Assembly: GCF_029854155.1 (NCBI RefSeq)
Contig: NZ_CP122958.1
Coordinates: forward strand, 1,164,001 to 1,228,000
Length of the DNA: 64,000 nucleotides
From: Methanonatronarchaeum sp. AMET-Sl
Lineage (GTDB): Archaea > Halobacteriota > Methanonatronarchaeia > Methanonatronarchaeales > Methanonatronarchaeaceae
Direction: 5' to 3'
The notes below the pieces were generated by a model, which had not been told where the DNA came from, did no database searches, and saw nothing but the letters and a program-made list of their open reading frames with translations. Position numbers and translations under genes: made by a program. Within the stretch, counting starts at the first letter, position 1. Every line of letters starts with the position of its first letter. Below are positions 44,737 through 60,572 of this stretch, piece after piece.

Positions 44737-45324
44737 ATGAGGCGTTTTGTTTTATATTCAAATACAGGTAAAACCAATGGATGTTTTAATATAAACGACC
44801 TACCTGGTGATGGAGGACGGATGGACCTCGTTGCTAGATCTATAATATCAGGTTTATGGATATCTAATGAAATCCGGAAAGATGTTGAGTTTATTATCTG
44901 TCTAAATGGACCTCCAAACCCACCGATATCACTAAAGTTAGAGGGAAACATGGTTCAAGGTCTACGTCCTAACGAGAGAAGTATTGGCCATTGGATTAAA
45001 AAAGTACTAAACCATCATGAATCATTGGTTGGTGAAGAATGGAGTAATCCAACCTCTTCAAACATAAAAATAAGTCGGAAGGGAATAGAAACAATCTTAG
45101 ATATAAGTGACCAAAAACCTCATTTGATGACAGATGAAGGCAGAAATATTAGAGAGCTAGAACTAAAAAACCCCTTATTTATTATCGGAGACCACAAAGG
45201 AATTCCGCTTAGGGTTGAAGAAAAAATCCATAAACCACAGAAAGTTTCTATAGGACCTATAAAATACTTTTCCTCTCAGACAATAACAATAATAAACAAC
45301 GAATTAGATACTCGGAAAAAATAA
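44737..45324 (+). CDS. trmY: tRNA (pseudouridine54-N1)-methyltransferase
   Basis: A 195-aa SPOUT-class methyltransferase that makes m1-pseudouridine at position 54 of archaeal tRNA. TrmY features are seen: RRFVLYSNTGKT, NDLPGDGGRMDLVARSI, GLRPNERSIGHWIKKVL and the knot-forming FIIGDHKGIPLRVEEK near the C-terminus. The length is normal. Together with the rlmE gene it forms a divergent RNA-modification pair. Confidence 0.93.
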   Translation: MRRFVLYSNTGKTNGCFNINDLPGDGGRMDLVARSIISGLWISNEIRKDVEFIICLNGPPNPPISLKLEGNMVQGLRPNERSIGHWIKKVLNHHESLVGEEWSNPTSSNIKISRKGIETILDISDQKPHLMTDEGRNIRELELKNPLFIIGDHKGIPLRVEEKIHKPQKVSIGPIKYFSSQTITIINNELDTRKK

Positions 45325-45389
45325 TAAAAATATTTAGATGGCCTTGAAACAAAACAAGGCCACTAAACAAAAAATAGGTAACTGTTTTC

Positions 45390-45426
45390 TGATATCCTCC
45401 TCTCCCGAAAGAAAAAGAGGATATTA
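45390..45426 (-). mobile_element. IS605-type end-like hairpin
   Basis: GATATCCTCCTCTC-CCGAAAG-AAAAAGAGGATATT: on the minus strand it ends GAGGAGGATATCA, like copies 1 and 2. The outer arms GATATCCTC/GAGGATAT are an exact inverted repeat. Also positioned so it could terminate trmY transcripts. Confidence 0.45.
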
Positions 45427-45444
45427 GCACTGGTTTAAGATAAG

Positions 45445-46284
45445 TTAACTACCGCTTAAATCCCATTCTTCGATGCCTTTCTCCCCACTATCTTCTTTAT
45501 CTTCTTTATTTTCCTTCTCTTTCTTTTCACCTGAGATTATTTCTTCTAGAAAATCGTCTTCGTTGTCTTCATCACTTGGTTTCTGGTTTTCTACTTCTTC
45601 TTTTGGTTTTTCTTCTTTGGGTTGTTTCTGGGTTTTTGTTTCGAAATCGTTTTCTATTGGTTTCTCGGTTTTTTCTTCAGTTTCTTTAGATTTATCTGGT
45701 TTTTTGGGTTTTATTGGTGGTTTTTTTGTTTCTGGCTCTTTTTTTTGTGTGGGTTTTTGGCCAATAGTTATCTCTAGTGCTTCTTGGACTAGTTTTTTGT
45801 ATTGTTGTTTATCTGGGGTGTAGTGTTCAAGTGTTTTTTGATCGATGTTTTGTAGTCTTTTTAATGTTAATCTTGCTGTTTTTACTATCCAGCGGTCTCT
45901 ATCGATTTCTTTGCAGTAATTTATGCTTTCTGGCCGTATTGAGGTTATTACTGTTTCTTCATCTGGCCTATATACGTTTGTTTTGCCGTATATTGATACG
46001 AATGATGGTACTTCTGCATCTGAAAAGAATTTTGCGGCTTCTGGTTGATATTCTCCAGCGAACACTAGGAATTGGCCTGTTGGGTCGGATATTCTTGCTC
46101 TATAGCTTTCATCGTCTCCGACTTTTTCGATTTCTGTTAGAACTCCTGATATATATAGTCTATTACATTTTGCGCCGGTGGGTGTTACAACGTATGATGG
46201 TGCGTACTCTGTGTTTCCATCTCTTACAACTAGGTCTGATTCTGCGTACTCTCTTGCAAACACTCTTTTTGCTACTTCTCTCAT
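45445..46284 (-). CDS. RPA-associated protein (COG3390)
   Basis: A 279-aa protein with an N-terminal OB fold (EYAPSYVVTPTGAKCNRLYISGVLTEIEKVG, SDPTGQFLVFAGEYQ) of the haloarchaeal RPAP type, an alpha-helical segment (residues 125-170), and a C-terminal 110-residue Lys/Glu/Pro-rich acidic tail that looks disordered. In haloarchaea RPAP proteins form a complex with their cognate RPA, encoded next door, as here (2 bases apart, same operon). Confidence 0.9.
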   Translation of the reverse strand: MREVAKRVFAREYAESDLVVRDGNTEYAPSYVVTPTGAKCNRLYISGVLTEIEKVGDDESYRARISDPTGQFLVFAGEYQPEAAKFFSDAEVPSFVSIYGKTNVYRPDEETVITSIRPESINYCKEIDRDRWIVKTARLTLKRLQNIDQKTLEHYTPDKQQYKKLVQEALEITIGQKPTQKKEPETKKPPIKPKKPDKSKETEEKTEKPIENDFETKTQKQPKEEKPKEEVENQKPSDEDNEDDFLEEIISGEKKEKENKEDKEDSGEKGIEEWDLSGS

Positions 46285-46286
46285 TA

Positions 46287-47243
46287 TTAAGCCTCCCTGA
46301 TTTGTTGTAGTATTTCTTCTGCTTTTTCTTCAGGGTCCCAAGAAACTTCTTTATAATCCATTACTAGGAAGTTGTTTCCTATAGCCCTGCCTACTGCAAC
46401 GATAGATTTTCCAACGACTTCTTTAACTTCTTCATATACAACCGTTTTATCCATTTCTTCTCTAGCCATCTCCATTGCTTCTTCTAGTGTTATTCCAACA
46501 AGTTTTTCAACTATTTCTTTTGGCATCGTTGCTTGGATTGCTCCGACTCCATCATCTAAAACGGCTTTAATTCTGAGGTCTGGGACTGTATCGACTTTTC
46601 CATGCTCTTGACACTCGCTTGCCATTGTTACTCGATTGCATTCTGGGCAACGCATTATTAAGCCACTTCTTTCCATAACTTCAACGATTTCAGCTTCTAT
46701 TTCAGCCGTATAAACACGATCTACATTATCCAGGTCTACTTTAACTGGTTTTTTAAGTTCTTCAGCGCTCGGCAACCTATCTTCGCTTGTTTCCTGGATT
46801 TCTGCATAATCACCAATCTGTAGTTCAGGTCTGTTTCTGTATTCCTTGATATATGCGTTTTCAATTTCGATTATATCATTTTCGTTATATGGGAACTCTC
46901 TCCACGCTGTAAAATCTATTGAACCTGTTTGGTCAGCGATAGTACCCGACCTTATAGATTTTGGTTCTCCATCCACCTCGATCTCCCGATCGACAACGCG
47001 AAGTATTCGACCTGTTATTTCAACGCCACTGTCTCCAGCATTAAGTTCTGAGATTTCCTTCTTGCCAACGGTTTTACGTGTAGTTCCAGTATGTTTCCTA
47101 AGAATAGTACTAACTGCCTGATCTTTTGGAACTTTATACTTCAAAATTAGATCTTCGACTTCTTTTTTTATCTGAGATTCATCGAAATCACTAAGAGATC
47201 CTTTAAGCTCTTCTATAGCTTCTTCTACTTCATTTCTATTCAT
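46287..47243 (-). CDS. Replication protein A (ssDNA-binding)
   Basis: A 318-aa single-strand DNA-binding protein. It has an N-terminal helical segment, an OB fold at about 70-165 (SGVEITGRILRVVDREIEVDG, ADQTGSIDFTAWREF), and a second OB-like part with a zinc finger MRCPECNRVTMASECQEHG at about 195. This is the euryarchaeal RPA3-like arrangement. ATG 47243, preceded by GGAGGGGG, is the clear start. It protects ssDNA in replication and repair with the downstream RPAP. Confidence 0.94.
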   Translation of the reverse strand: MNRNEVEEAIEELKGSLSDFDESQIKKEVEDLILKYKVPKDQAVSTILRKHTGTTRKTVGKKEISELNAGDSGVEITGRILRVVDREIEVDGEPKSIRSGTIADQTGSIDFTAWREFPYNENDIIEIENAYIKEYRNRPELQIGDYAEIQETSEDRLPSAEELKKPVKVDLDNVDRVYTAEIEAEIVEVMERSGLIMRCPECNRVTMASECQEHGKVDTVPDLRIKAVLDDGVGAIQATMPKEIVEKLVGITLEEAMEMAREEMDKTVVYEEVKEVVGKSIVAVGRAIGNNFLVMDYKEVSWDPEEKAEEILQQIREA

Positions 47244-47436
47244 ATATAGGCCCCCTCCTTTGGATTTGGAGGCTTTTCCATTAAACAAAACATATGTTAC
47301 TGAAATAATAAAGGTATAACGGTAAGATAACTGAAAGTGAAGCCCGTCGATAACAACAAAACATATTACAAAAATCATTTTATCCAAAATGATTGAAGAA
47401 AAAATTTAATACATAAACATTAATAAATCATAGTTG

Positions 47437-47580
47437 TATAGTAGTACTATAAGGTGGCTTCAACGGCCATTACATTGATCGATAAATAGGTACAATCAAT
47501 TCAATGCCCCCTAAAGTCTGGCATTCATGTTGTATCAAGTTTAGCCCTTCCTTCATGAAAGGAGGATAAAAGCTAAAGTA
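47437..47580. other. Palindromes in the RPA/PRC-barrel intergenic region
   Basis: TATAGTA-G-TACTATA (47437-47451) is a perfect inverted repeat. Downstream CCTTCCTTCATGAAAGGAGG (about 47548-47567) forms a hairpin followed by ATAAAA, similar to the other IS605-type ends. Between them lies about 100 bases without a frame. The 425-base gap otherwise contains the promoters of the two flanking genes. Confidence 0.35.
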
Positions 47581-47668
47581 AATTTAAATAAATAAAGTTG
47601 TTTCCAAACTAGATATTAGTTTGGTAAAGTCTTTAAATAAAGTATTAAAAAACTGAGTGGTGGAATTA

Positions 47669-47971
47669 ATGGAATTAGAACTAACTAAATTACTAAATGT
47701 CGACGTATACACAAGAGACGGTAGGTTTGTAGGAACTACTGAAGACGCAGTACTAAACATAGAAGAGAGCAAAGTCCAGAAACTATCAATTGGAAACTTA
47801 AGTCCATATTTTGAAGAACAACTTGATGGCGCTAACGGAATACTAATGCCATACAGATGGGTCCTAGATTCAAAAGATGTAATGATAGTTAAACCAATAC
47901 CTACCCAAAAGAAAAAAACCGAAGACGAAGACGAAGAAAATGAAAAAAAAGAGAAAAAACTTCTCCAATAA
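47669..47971 (+). CDS. PRC-barrel protein, CdpB-like
   Basis: A 100-aa protein consisting of one PRC-barrel (LTKLLNVDVYTRDGRFVGTTEDAVLNIEESKVQKLSI, then MPYRWVLDSKDVMIV) and a short Lys/Glu-rich tail. Single PRC-barrel proteins of this size include the archaeal cell-division factors CdpB1 and CdpB2, which bridge SepF to other divisome parts; the assignment here rests on size and fold only. ATG 47669 is used; GTG 47657 is less likely. Confidence 0.82.
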   Translation: MELELTKLLNVDVYTRDGRFVGTTEDAVLNIEESKVQKLSIGNLSPYFEEQLDGANGILMPYRWVLDSKDVMIVKPIPTQKKKTEDEDEENEKKEKKLLQ

Positions 47972-48177
47972 ACATTTTTTAAAAAACAATAAATTAAATA
48001 GAAAAGGTTCCACCAAAAACTGGGTGAAAAAACCAAAATATAAACCTAAAAACGCCTTTTTGATAAATTCCTAAAAAAATACAGATAAACACATAAACAA
48101 GAAGACAATATGGTTTTTTCAAATAAAACATACAAATCGTTGTACGAAAAGCTTAAGTTATTCGTAAACCAATTAAA

Positions 48178-48695
<518 letters not shown>

Positions 48696-48979
48696 GTTTC
48701 TTTCTCTCTTAAAAACCCATTTTCTATTTTTTTTGTTTACAAACCTATTCAGCACTGTCTACTTTTAACAATTAATTTAAAAATTCACCTTGTCTCAACA
48801 CTAAAACCACTTTCTACCCAAAAGAAATACAGACCCAAAGTAACCTCTATCTCTCCCTAATCTAAAAAAATAAGCTATAAATATGGTTTTTATTTTATAA
48901 GAACCAGTTTTAGAGTTCTCGGAATCTAATCCTTTAAATCAAATTCTATTTAAATCTAACAATTTATTATTTAATTGGT

Positions 48980-49258
48980 ATGTCTGGGAAAAGAGTTCAT
49001 TTATTTATAGAAGGTAAAGTTCAAGGCGTATATTTTAGAGCTACAACCAAGGAAAAAGCTAATGAAAACAATGTAAAGGGTTGGGTTAAAAACCTACCTG
49101 ATGGTCGAGTTGAAGCAGTTTTTGAAGGCGAAGAAAACATGGTTGATAAGTTAGTGGAGTTCTGCCACAAAGGCCCTGATCGTGCTAATGTCATAAATAT
49201 TGATGTAAAAAAAGAGGAATACAAAAATGAATTCAATGAATTCAAAGTTAAATATTAA
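48980..49258 (+). CDS. acyP: Acylphosphatase
   Basis: A 92-aa acylphosphatase that hydrolyses acyl phosphates. The phosphate loop [13 protein letters not shown] with its catalytic Arg, and [19 protein letters not shown] with the catalytic Asn, are intact. Monocistronic. Confidence 0.95.
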   Translation: MSGKRVHLFIEGKVQGVYFRATTKEKANENNVKGWVKNLPDGRVEAVFEGEENMVDKLVEFCHKGPDRANVINIDVKKEEYKNEFNEFKVKY

Positions 49259-49318
49259 ATGACCACCTCTTTCCTCAAGAAGCGAGTATGTTAGGGGGTG
49301 TGAGTAGGGAGGGGTATT

Positions 49319-50335
49319 TCACAGTTCTATTAATTTGTATTTTCTTTTGCCTAAACCTATTTTTTCAGCATATTTTGTTTGATGTTCAGGGTTTATTCCT
49401 TCTGGTATGAAATTTTGGTTGGTTAGGTCTATGCTGGCTTGGTCGATAGCCACAATATCTTTTGATGCTAGTAAACCAATATCTTCTATTACTGGTTCTT
49501 GTTTTTTGTTTACGCAGTCACAGAGTTTTGTTATGTTTAGTAATATGTTGATATGGTATGATTTTTTGTTTTTTAGGGCGGCATATGCATATTCAACTAT
49601 TCTTTCTTGTAGGTCTTTGGATGAGGAGGCGTTCCAGGGTATTTTTACAGCGTCTTCTGGACAACTTCCTATACAGCTTCCACAGCCTATACAGAGTTCT
49701 TGATTTATTTTGGCTGTATTTTCGATTGTTATTCCGTTAGAAGGACATATTTCTATACATTTTTCACAGCCTTTACATTGTTCTTGGTCTATCTGTAGGT
49801 TGAAGGCTTTATGCATCTCGAGTTTTCCTGGTTTACTTCCTAATCCCATGCCAATGTTTTTTAGGTTTCCACCTATTCCTGTGGCGTCATGGCCTGTAAA
49901 GTGTGCAATTGATATTATACCATTGTAGTTGTCTAGTTTCTTCCCGATTCTAGCTTTATCAAAATGGTTTAGATTAATCTTTATCTCTAGTTCATCACTT
50001 CCATCTTCACCATCTGCTATTATTATTGGGGCAAAGTCGAAGCCGTTATCGATTGCGACATTTTTATGTGATTGGCCAAAAGAACGATCGCTTTTGTAGA
50101 GTACGTTACAGTCCATCAAAACTATTTTGTTAATAAAATTAGAGAGTTCGTTATATAATGATTTTACAAATAATGGGTCTAGATGGGTATCGCTTTCTCG
50201 TTCACCAAAGTGAAGTTTAAAGGCTATTTGGTCTGTTGGATCGAATATTTTTTGGATATCTCTGGTTAAGAGGGAGCTTACCTTATCATAATCTATCGAA
50301 TTGATATCGGTTTTGTATAGATAGACATTGGACAT
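49319..50335 (-). CDS. DUF362 protein with two [4Fe-4S] clusters
   Basis: A 338-aa protein. Residues 1-180 and the C-terminus form a DUF362 domain ([45 protein letters not shown]). Between them sits a 2x[4Fe-4S] ferredoxin insert with [12 protein letters not shown] and [12 protein letters not shown]. Homologues are often called iron-sulfur proteins of unknown function and are widespread in methanogens. ATG 50335 is preferred over 50347. Confidence 0.9.
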   Translation of the reverse strand: MSNVYLYKTDINSIDYDKVSSLLTRDIQKIFDPTDQIAFKLHFGERESDTHLDPLFVKSLYNELSNFINKIVLMDCNVLYKSDRSFGQSHKNVAIDNGFDFAPIIIADGEDGSDELEIKINLNHFDKARIGKKLDNYNGIISIAHFTGHDATGIGGNLKNIGMGLGSKPGKLEMHKAFNLQIDQEQCKGCEKCIEICPSNGITIENTAKINQELCIGCGSCIGSCPEDAVKIPWNASSSKDLQERIVEYAYAALKNKKSYHINILLNITKLCDCVNKKQEPVIEDIGLLASKDIVAIDQASIDLTNQNFIPEGINPEHQTKYAEKIGLGKRKYKLIEL

Positions 50336-50408
50336 ATTAGGACACATATAGAGTCTAACTCGATATCTATTGAATTTTTTTGTATCTAAAATTAGACTAT
50401 TCTCTTAT

Positions 50409-50640
50409 TGACATCCTCCCCGCTCTAAAGCGCGAGGCTTTTTCTTTGTACTTGATGGTAATGTCTTTCCTCTCCTTATATAAAAAAAGGGGTCTTCGTC
50501 TTGGTTAGGGATAATTGTTTTTTGAATTGGTTTGTCCTACTTGTTGATTTTGTTCAGCGTGTTGTTGTTTGTGAAGTACCTCGGGGTCAAGCCCTGAGGC
50601 ACTCTGCCTGGTTTCTCTGTAGAAAGTGTTCCTTGTTAGA
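50409..50640 (-). mobile_element. IS605/IS1341-type right end with possible RNA scaffold
   Basis: On the minus strand the region ends AAAGCCTCGCG-CTTTAGAG-CGGGGAGGATGTCA, a textbook IS605-type right end. The preceding 200 bases lack a frame but include CCTCAGGGCTTGACCCCGAGG (50578-50598 in plus), a strong hairpin. With no tnpA or tnpB it is a relic or non-autonomous element. Confidence 0.62.
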
Positions 50641-50692
50641 TAATGCGGAAAAAGGATTATAATATAGGTCTAATTGGTTTTTGTGGTTCTTG

Positions 50693-51460
50693 ATGGATAG
50701 TCCAGTTATATTTGAAATAGCGGATATTATTGATGAAACACCTAATATTAAGACATTTGTTTTAGATGGTGGAATTGATTGTGAGGTTGGCCAGTATTTT
50801 ATGGTGTGGATTCCTGGTGTGGATGAAATTCCTATTTCTCCGTCTAAGATTACTCCAACTGGTTTAACTGTGCAGAAGGTTGGGCCTGCGACGGAGGAGA
50901 TGTTTGATCTTAGTGTTGGAGATCAGGTTGGACTTCGGGGTCCTTATGGTAATACTTTCACTATTAGGGGTGGTGAGGTTTTGATTGTTTCTGGGGGTTG
51001 TGGTGGAGCGCCTTTGCTTCCTCTTGCTAAAAAAATTAAAGAAGGTGGTTCTGAATTAACTATTGCTGTTGGTGGTCGTAATAAAGAAGAACTGCTTTTT
51101 GAAGATCAATTTAATAGGTTAGGTGAAGTTTTTGTTGCTACTGAAGATGGTTCTAAGGGTTATGAGGGCTATATTACTACGCCTGTACTCGATGTTTTAG
51201 GGGATTTTGACACTGTCTATTCTTGTGGTCCGGAGCCTATGCTTAAAAAAATTGTTGAGAATACACCTGATGGTACTTATATTGAGGTAAGTCTTCAAAG
51301 ATATGTTAAGTGTGGTGTTGGTGTATGTGGTTCTTGTTGTATGGATCCAGATGGAACTCGTTTGTGTGTTGAGGGACCTGTTTTTAATAAAGAGGAGTTG
51401 GATGGAACTGAGTTTGGTGAGTATCGGAGAAATGCTTCAGGACAGAAAATTCGGTTTTAA
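50693..51460 (+). CDS. pyrK: Dihydroorotate dehydrogenase electron-transfer subunit
   Basis: A 255-aa flavoprotein-iron-sulfur reductase subunit. The FAD/NAD domain shows [12 protein letters not shown] and [16 protein letters not shown]; the [2Fe-2S] cluster ligands are CGVGVCGSC and a later C in RLCVEGP. PyrK transfers electrons between NAD(H) and the PyrD flavin in pyrimidine synthesis. ATG 50693 is preferred. The catalytic partner pyrD, usually adjacent, is not within the window. Confidence 0.92.
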   Translation: MDSPVIFEIADIIDETPNIKTFVLDGGIDCEVGQYFMVWIPGVDEIPISPSKITPTGLTVQKVGPATEEMFDLSVGDQVGLRGPYGNTFTIRGGEVLIVSGGCGGAPLLPLAKKIKEGGSELTIAVGGRNKEELLFEDQFNRLGEVFVATEDGSKGYEGYITTPVLDVLGDFDTVYSCGPEPMLKKIVENTPDGTYIEVSLQRYVKCGVGVCGSCCMDPDGTRLCVEGPVFNKEELDGTEFGEYRRNASGQKIRF

Positions 51461-51998
51461 CTTCGGTTTTTCTGTTTTAAAATCCTTTTTTTTGTGAAAT
51501 ACATAGCCATAGACAACTGCATAGACAACTGGGATGTGCTATTCTCCTCTCTGAAGAGAAAGCTTAGTCCTGAGTTAAGAGAAAAAGAGTTTTTTTATTT
51601 AATTTATTTTGAGATTTTCTCTGTTTTTTTAGTTGATGGTTCTAATTGTTGGGTGTTTTTAATTTATGGGTTTAGGTGTTAATGATAGTTGGTGTGTGAA
51701 AAGCAACTGAATTGCTGTAGTCATCTTTTGATGTGTTTCTTAGCGATTCAATAACTTTTCATTAATAAATTTCAGCAGGGGTTGGGTAGGTGGGTAGGGA
51801 GTTCTGGGTGGTTTGGAAGGCCCTAGCTAATAATGGAGGGTTCGATAGAGACTAAGTTTTTTTCTGTGGTATTTTTTTTGAATCCCCATTCCTTTTTGGG
51901 TTGGGGATTCTTTCGTGTGGTTACTTTAATTTTGGTTATCCGGTTTTTTTTATCTTAAAGCAGGCTTTAAGGCGGTTTATCTTTAGGTATAGGTCACT
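51461..51998. other. Non-coding region with a strong palindrome
   Basis: About 540 bases without a gene. GAATCCCCA (51880-51888) and TGGGGATTC (51902-51910) form a perfect 9-bp stem, flanked by T-rich DNA, which may serve as a transcription terminator or IS605-type end. CTCCTCTCTGAAGAGAAAG (about 51544) is another end-like palindrome. The 62-codon frame over 51494-51682 looks non-coding. Confidence 0.5.
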
Positions 51999-52382
51999 TT
52001 ACGTGTTTAGTATTTGTTGTGCTAGTATGGCGGCGTTGTCTGCTCGATCTATGCCTACGCATGCTACTGGGACTCCTTTTGGCATTTGTACTATGCTTAG
52101 TAATGCGTCTAATCCATCTAGTTTGGCGTTTACTGGGACTCCTATTACTGGTTTGTTTGTGTGGGATGCGATGACTCCTGGTAGTGCTGCGGCGAGGCCT
52201 GCTATGGCGATAAATACTTTTGCTTCTGATTTTTCTATGTATTTTTTTAGTTCTTCTGGGTTTCTGTGTGCTGAAATAACTTCTACGTTGTAATCGATTT
52301 GTTTTTCATCTAGTATGTTGAATGCTTTTTCTGCTACGGGCATGTCGGATTCTGATCCCATTATAATTGCTATATCGGCCAT
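51999..52382 (-). CDS. purE: N5-carboxyaminoimidazole ribonucleotide mutase
   Basis: A 127-aa PurE of purine synthesis. The substrate loop [12 protein letters not shown], the [10 protein letters not shown] strand with catalytic His, and [24 protein letters not shown] are all intact. It could be class I (mutase) or class II (carboxylase); no PurK is adjacent to settle this. Monocistronic, divergent from prefoldin beta. Confidence 0.95.
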   Translation of the reverse strand: MADIAIIMGSESDMPVAEKAFNILDEKQIDYNVEVISAHRNPEELKKYIEKSEAKVFIAIAGLAAALPGVIASHTNKPVIGVPVNAKLDGLDALLSIVQMPKGVPVACVGIDRADNAAILAQQILNT

Positions 52383-52562
52383 TTTTTTCTCCTTTTTCCT
52401 ATTGTTTTTTGTTTAACTTATTTTTTGAGTTTTATTTGGTTTGTTTTTTGGTTTTTTGAGGTTTTTGGTTGTGTTTGTTTTTGTTTTTGTGGTTGTTTTT
52501 TGGTTTTTTCCCAAAGTTATAAACAATAAAAAGAAGAAATTCTTGTTAGTTAATTGGTGAAT

Positions 52563-52951
<389 letters not shown>

Positions 52952-53018
52952 ATTAAGTTGATTTCGGTTAAGTAAGTATATAGTTGGATTTAGTAAATAG
53001 AGAACGACTATGTTTATT

Positions 53019-53047
53019 AGGACCTGTCTTTGGACAGGTCCTTTTTA
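53019..53047 (+). terminator. Intrinsic terminator after prefoldin beta
   Basis: AGGACCTGTC and GACAGGTCCT form a perfect 10-bp stem with a 4-base loop, directly followed by TTTTT. It lies about 70 bases past the pfdB stop and faces the convergent metX gene. Confidence 0.85.
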
Positions 53048-53102
53048 TAAATCTTAGTATATTTTTTAAATCTTGGTATATTTTTTCTTTTTTTGTGGTT
53101 TT

Positions 53103-54602
<1,500 letters not shown>

Positions 54603-54603
54603 T

Positions 54604-55902
<1,299 letters not shown>

Positions 55903-56020
55903 TTTTTGGTTCTCCTTGTTTAATTTGTGTTTTTTGGGTAGAAAAAAATAAGATTACTCTAACTTATATCTTGTCCATTGCTTTATTACTCTTGATAATT
56001 TGTTTTGTTTTAGGCAGAGA

Positions 56021-56824
56021 TCAACGAACCAACTTATCCATACTGCCCGACCGATAGCCAGCCATATCCAAAGTTACGTAATCGAAACCAATCTCCTTCA
56101 AACGATCATCGATTTCATCCATAACCTCAACATCAAGTCCACGGTTCTCTCTAGAAACCTCAACCCTAGCTATACCATTATGGTCCCGTACCCTCACTTG
56201 TTCAAAACCTATTTCCTTTAAAAAAACCTCCGCCTCCTCAATACGCTCAAGCCGTTCAACATCAATCTCTTCACCATAAGGGATACGAGTGGCAAGACAC
56301 GACATCGATGGCCTATCACTGTTAGGTAAACCCAGTTCACTCGCAAGAATACGGACCTGATCCTTATTAAGACCCTGGTCAGCAAGCGGGGTGAAAACAC
56401 CAAACTCCTCAAGGGCTTCTGCACCAGGCCGTTCCTTATCGAAATCAGTTGCAGTAGTTCCATCGGCAACAGATTCAAAACCCAAGTCAGATGCAACCTC
56501 AAACAAAACATCCATCATCTCTTTTTTACATAGATAACATCTGTTTACAGGGTTATCACGGAACTCAGGTAGTTCAAGCAGATCTAAATCAATGACTTTA
56601 TGTTTAATCCCAATCTCTTCAGCTACTTCAACAGCATAATCAATCTCAGATTCAGAAAAAACCTCAGAACGGACTGTGACTGCAACAGAATTACTACCCA
56701 ACGCCTCATAAGCAAGGCTAGCCACAACCGAACTATCAACACCACCAGAAAAAGCTACGACTACACCACCCCTACCTCGAAACTCACCTAAAATCTCGTC
56801 CATAACCATAGATGTATCGAACAT
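56021..56824 (-). CDS. larE: LarE-family sulfur transferase, three-cysteine type
   Basis: A 267-aa PP-loop ATP pyrophosphatase of the LarE family, which places sulfur in the nickel-pincer nucleotide of lactate racemase and similar enzymes. The PP-loop is FSGGVDSS (25-32). Cysteines C96 and C99 (CYLC) and C176 (MSCLATR) match the LarE class that binds a [4Fe-4S] cluster and can act catalytically, unlike the single-cysteine sacrificial class. No larA, larB or larC is visible nearby. Confidence 0.9.
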   Translation of the reverse strand: MFDTSMVMDEILGEFRGRGGVVVAFSGGVDSSVVASLAYEALGSNSVAVTVRSEVFSESEIDYAVEVAEEIGIKHKVIDLDLLELPEFRDNPVNRCYLCKKEMMDVLFEVASDLGFESVADGTTATDFDKERPGAEALEEFGVFTPLADQGLNKDQVRILASELGLPNSDRPSMSCLATRIPYGEEIDVERLERIEEAEVFLKEIGFEQVRVRDHNGIARVEVSRENRGLDVEVMDEIDDRLKEIGFDYVTLDMAGYRSGSMDKLVR

Positions 56825-56965
56825 AAATAGATATAGTAAGGAATCATCAATAAATCATAGGCAAACAACACAGAAAAACAAACCAAAAAATCAATGAATA
56901 AAATCGATGAGAAAGAATAAATAGGCTCTACATAAATTCATATTTATGACTGAGCGGGCGGTTAT

Positions 56966-57562
56966 ATGAGGTCTGCAGTAATACTAGCCGGAGGCAACAG
57001 CACTAGGTTTGGAAGTGATAAAGCTCTTCATAAACTAAATGATAAGATAATGATAAGACATGTTGCAGAAAAACTATCCAAAATAACAGATAAGATCGTT
57101 ACAGTCTCCAAAGATGAAGCTCAAGGCGAAATAATTATGACCAAGGTACCTGAAATCGATGAAATCACATACGACCCGATTAAAGACTATGGACCTGTTG
57201 CAGGTATATTTGCAGGCCTACAAACAATAGACCACGGTAAAACAGTAATAGTTGGTTGTGATATGCCCTACCTCAACACTGAAGTAATCAAACATCTATA
57301 TCAAGAAGCGGAAGAATACGATGCCAGTGTTGTTAAAACTATAGATGGACATATAGAGTTCTTACCAACCGTTATCAAGGCAAATCCAGGTCAAAAAGCA
57401 ACGAAAAAAGCACTTAGAGAAGCGGATCGCCGGATACTTAATGTTTTAGAAAGAATCAAAGTTAACTACATAGATCTAGATATAATCAAGCAGATAGATC
57501 CAGATCTTAAGACATTTAAAGACATCAACCAGATTGAAGACATAGAAAAACCGATGTGTTAA
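56966..57562 (+). CDS. mobA: Molybdenum cofactor guanylyltransferase
   Basis: A 198-aa nucleotidyltransferase: [27 protein letters not shown], the NTP-binding loop, then [13 protein letters not shown] and [13 protein letters not shown] with the metal-binding Asp. MobA attaches GMP to molybdopterin, giving the bis-MGD cofactor of formate and formylmethanofuran dehydrogenases. It fits with FdhD at 23971. The length is normal. Confidence 0.92.
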   Translation: MRSAVILAGGNSTRFGSDKALHKLNDKIMIRHVAEKLSKITDKIVTVSKDEAQGEIIMTKVPEIDEITYDPIKDYGPVAGIFAGLQTIDHGKTVIVGCDMPYLNTEVIKHLYQEAEEYDASVVKTIDGHIEFLPTVIKANPGQKATKKALREADRRILNVLERIKVNYIDLDIIKQIDPDLKTFKDINQIEDIEKPMC

Positions 57563-57670
57563 CCGAAAACGTTTTTTGCGTAAACTAAACTAGAACTATG
57601 AAACGGCTGAAGTTCTAAAAAAGGGGTTAGAGTCAACTAACAGTTAATTAATTTTTTTTGGTGGGAGAAT

Positions 57671-58519
<849 letters not shown>

Positions 58520-58801
58520 CGCCCCCTATCACTAAAGAAAGAACTATATTACCCCCCCCAAACCCCTCATAAAAGTTAAGAATACCCAAAAAAACCACCA
58601 AAAAACTATCTATAATAATAAAAAATAACCAACAGTAATCAATTTTTTTTAAATAATTAAAACCTAATATACCAAAGAACCAAATAAATAAACAATTAAC
58701 CACCAAAATAACCCAATAACCCAAGGTAATTTTTTATCAATCAAAATTATTATTCCTATAACCATTAATCCAAACCTGATTTTAAGATTGGAGGTAATTT
58801 G
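58520..58801. other. AC-rich intergenic region
   Basis: About 280 bases with no gene. The start (ATGACGCCCCCTATCACTAAAG, about 58516 onward) weakly resembles the other IS605-type ends. The last part holds the mat promoter and GGAGGT ribosome-binding site. Confidence 0.4.
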
Positions 58802-60004
<1,203 letters not shown>

Positions 60005-60144
60005 ACCAAAAAACCTCCAATCACCCAAAAAACCCCTTTCAATAAACAAAAAAACTATAAATTAATTGAAAGGGGCTATTTAACAAAAAATCCAGTAAAG
60101 TTAAATTTCTATAAAATTATTAGTTATGAGACTGGTGGCAAGTT

Positions 60145-60570
60145 TTGATTAAATGTATATGCGATGGCAAACACAGGGTTCCAGCCCTCGCAGTAGACAT
60201 AATCATAGTTAACTCAAAAAACTTAGTTCTAATCAAGAGAGCTAGTGACCCATATAAAGGAATGTGGGCTCTTCCAGGTGGATTCATAAAAGAAGGAGAA
60301 ACACTGGAAGAAGCAGCACAACGAGAAGCATTAGAAGAAACAAACCTCAAGGTAGACATAAAAAAAACCATCGATGTATATTCAGACCCCAAACGAGACC
60401 CCAGAGGCCATGTATTCTCAATAACGGTAGCGGGAATAACCAGAGGGACACCAAAACCTGATACCGACGCCAAGGAAGCAAGATGGTTCAACATCAACGA
60501 CCTACCTAAACTAGCTTTCGATCACCAAGAAATAATAAATGATTATTTAAACAAGGAGCGGAGGAATTAA
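60145..60570 (+). CDS. NUDIX hydrolase
   Basis: A 141-aa NUDIX protein. The box GGFIKEGETLEEAAQREALEETNL is complete. N-terminal PALAVDIIIVNSKNLVLIKRASDPYKGMWALPGG resembles the ADP-ribose pyrophosphatase-like archaeal group. TTG start at 60145. It is 2 bases upstream of tfs, hence co-transcribed with it. Confidence 0.92.
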   Translation: MIKCICDGKHRVPALAVDIIIVNSKNLVLIKRASDPYKGMWALPGGFIKEGETLEEAAQREALEETNLKVDIKKTIDVYSDPKRDPRGHVFSITVAGITRGTPKPDTDAKEARWFNINDLPKLAFDHQEIINDYLNKERRN

Positions 60571-60572
60571 TT

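Noticed and set aside
51494..51682. A 62-codon frame after pyrK
   Set aside because: T-rich low-complexity translation, no motif; includes an end-like palindrome.
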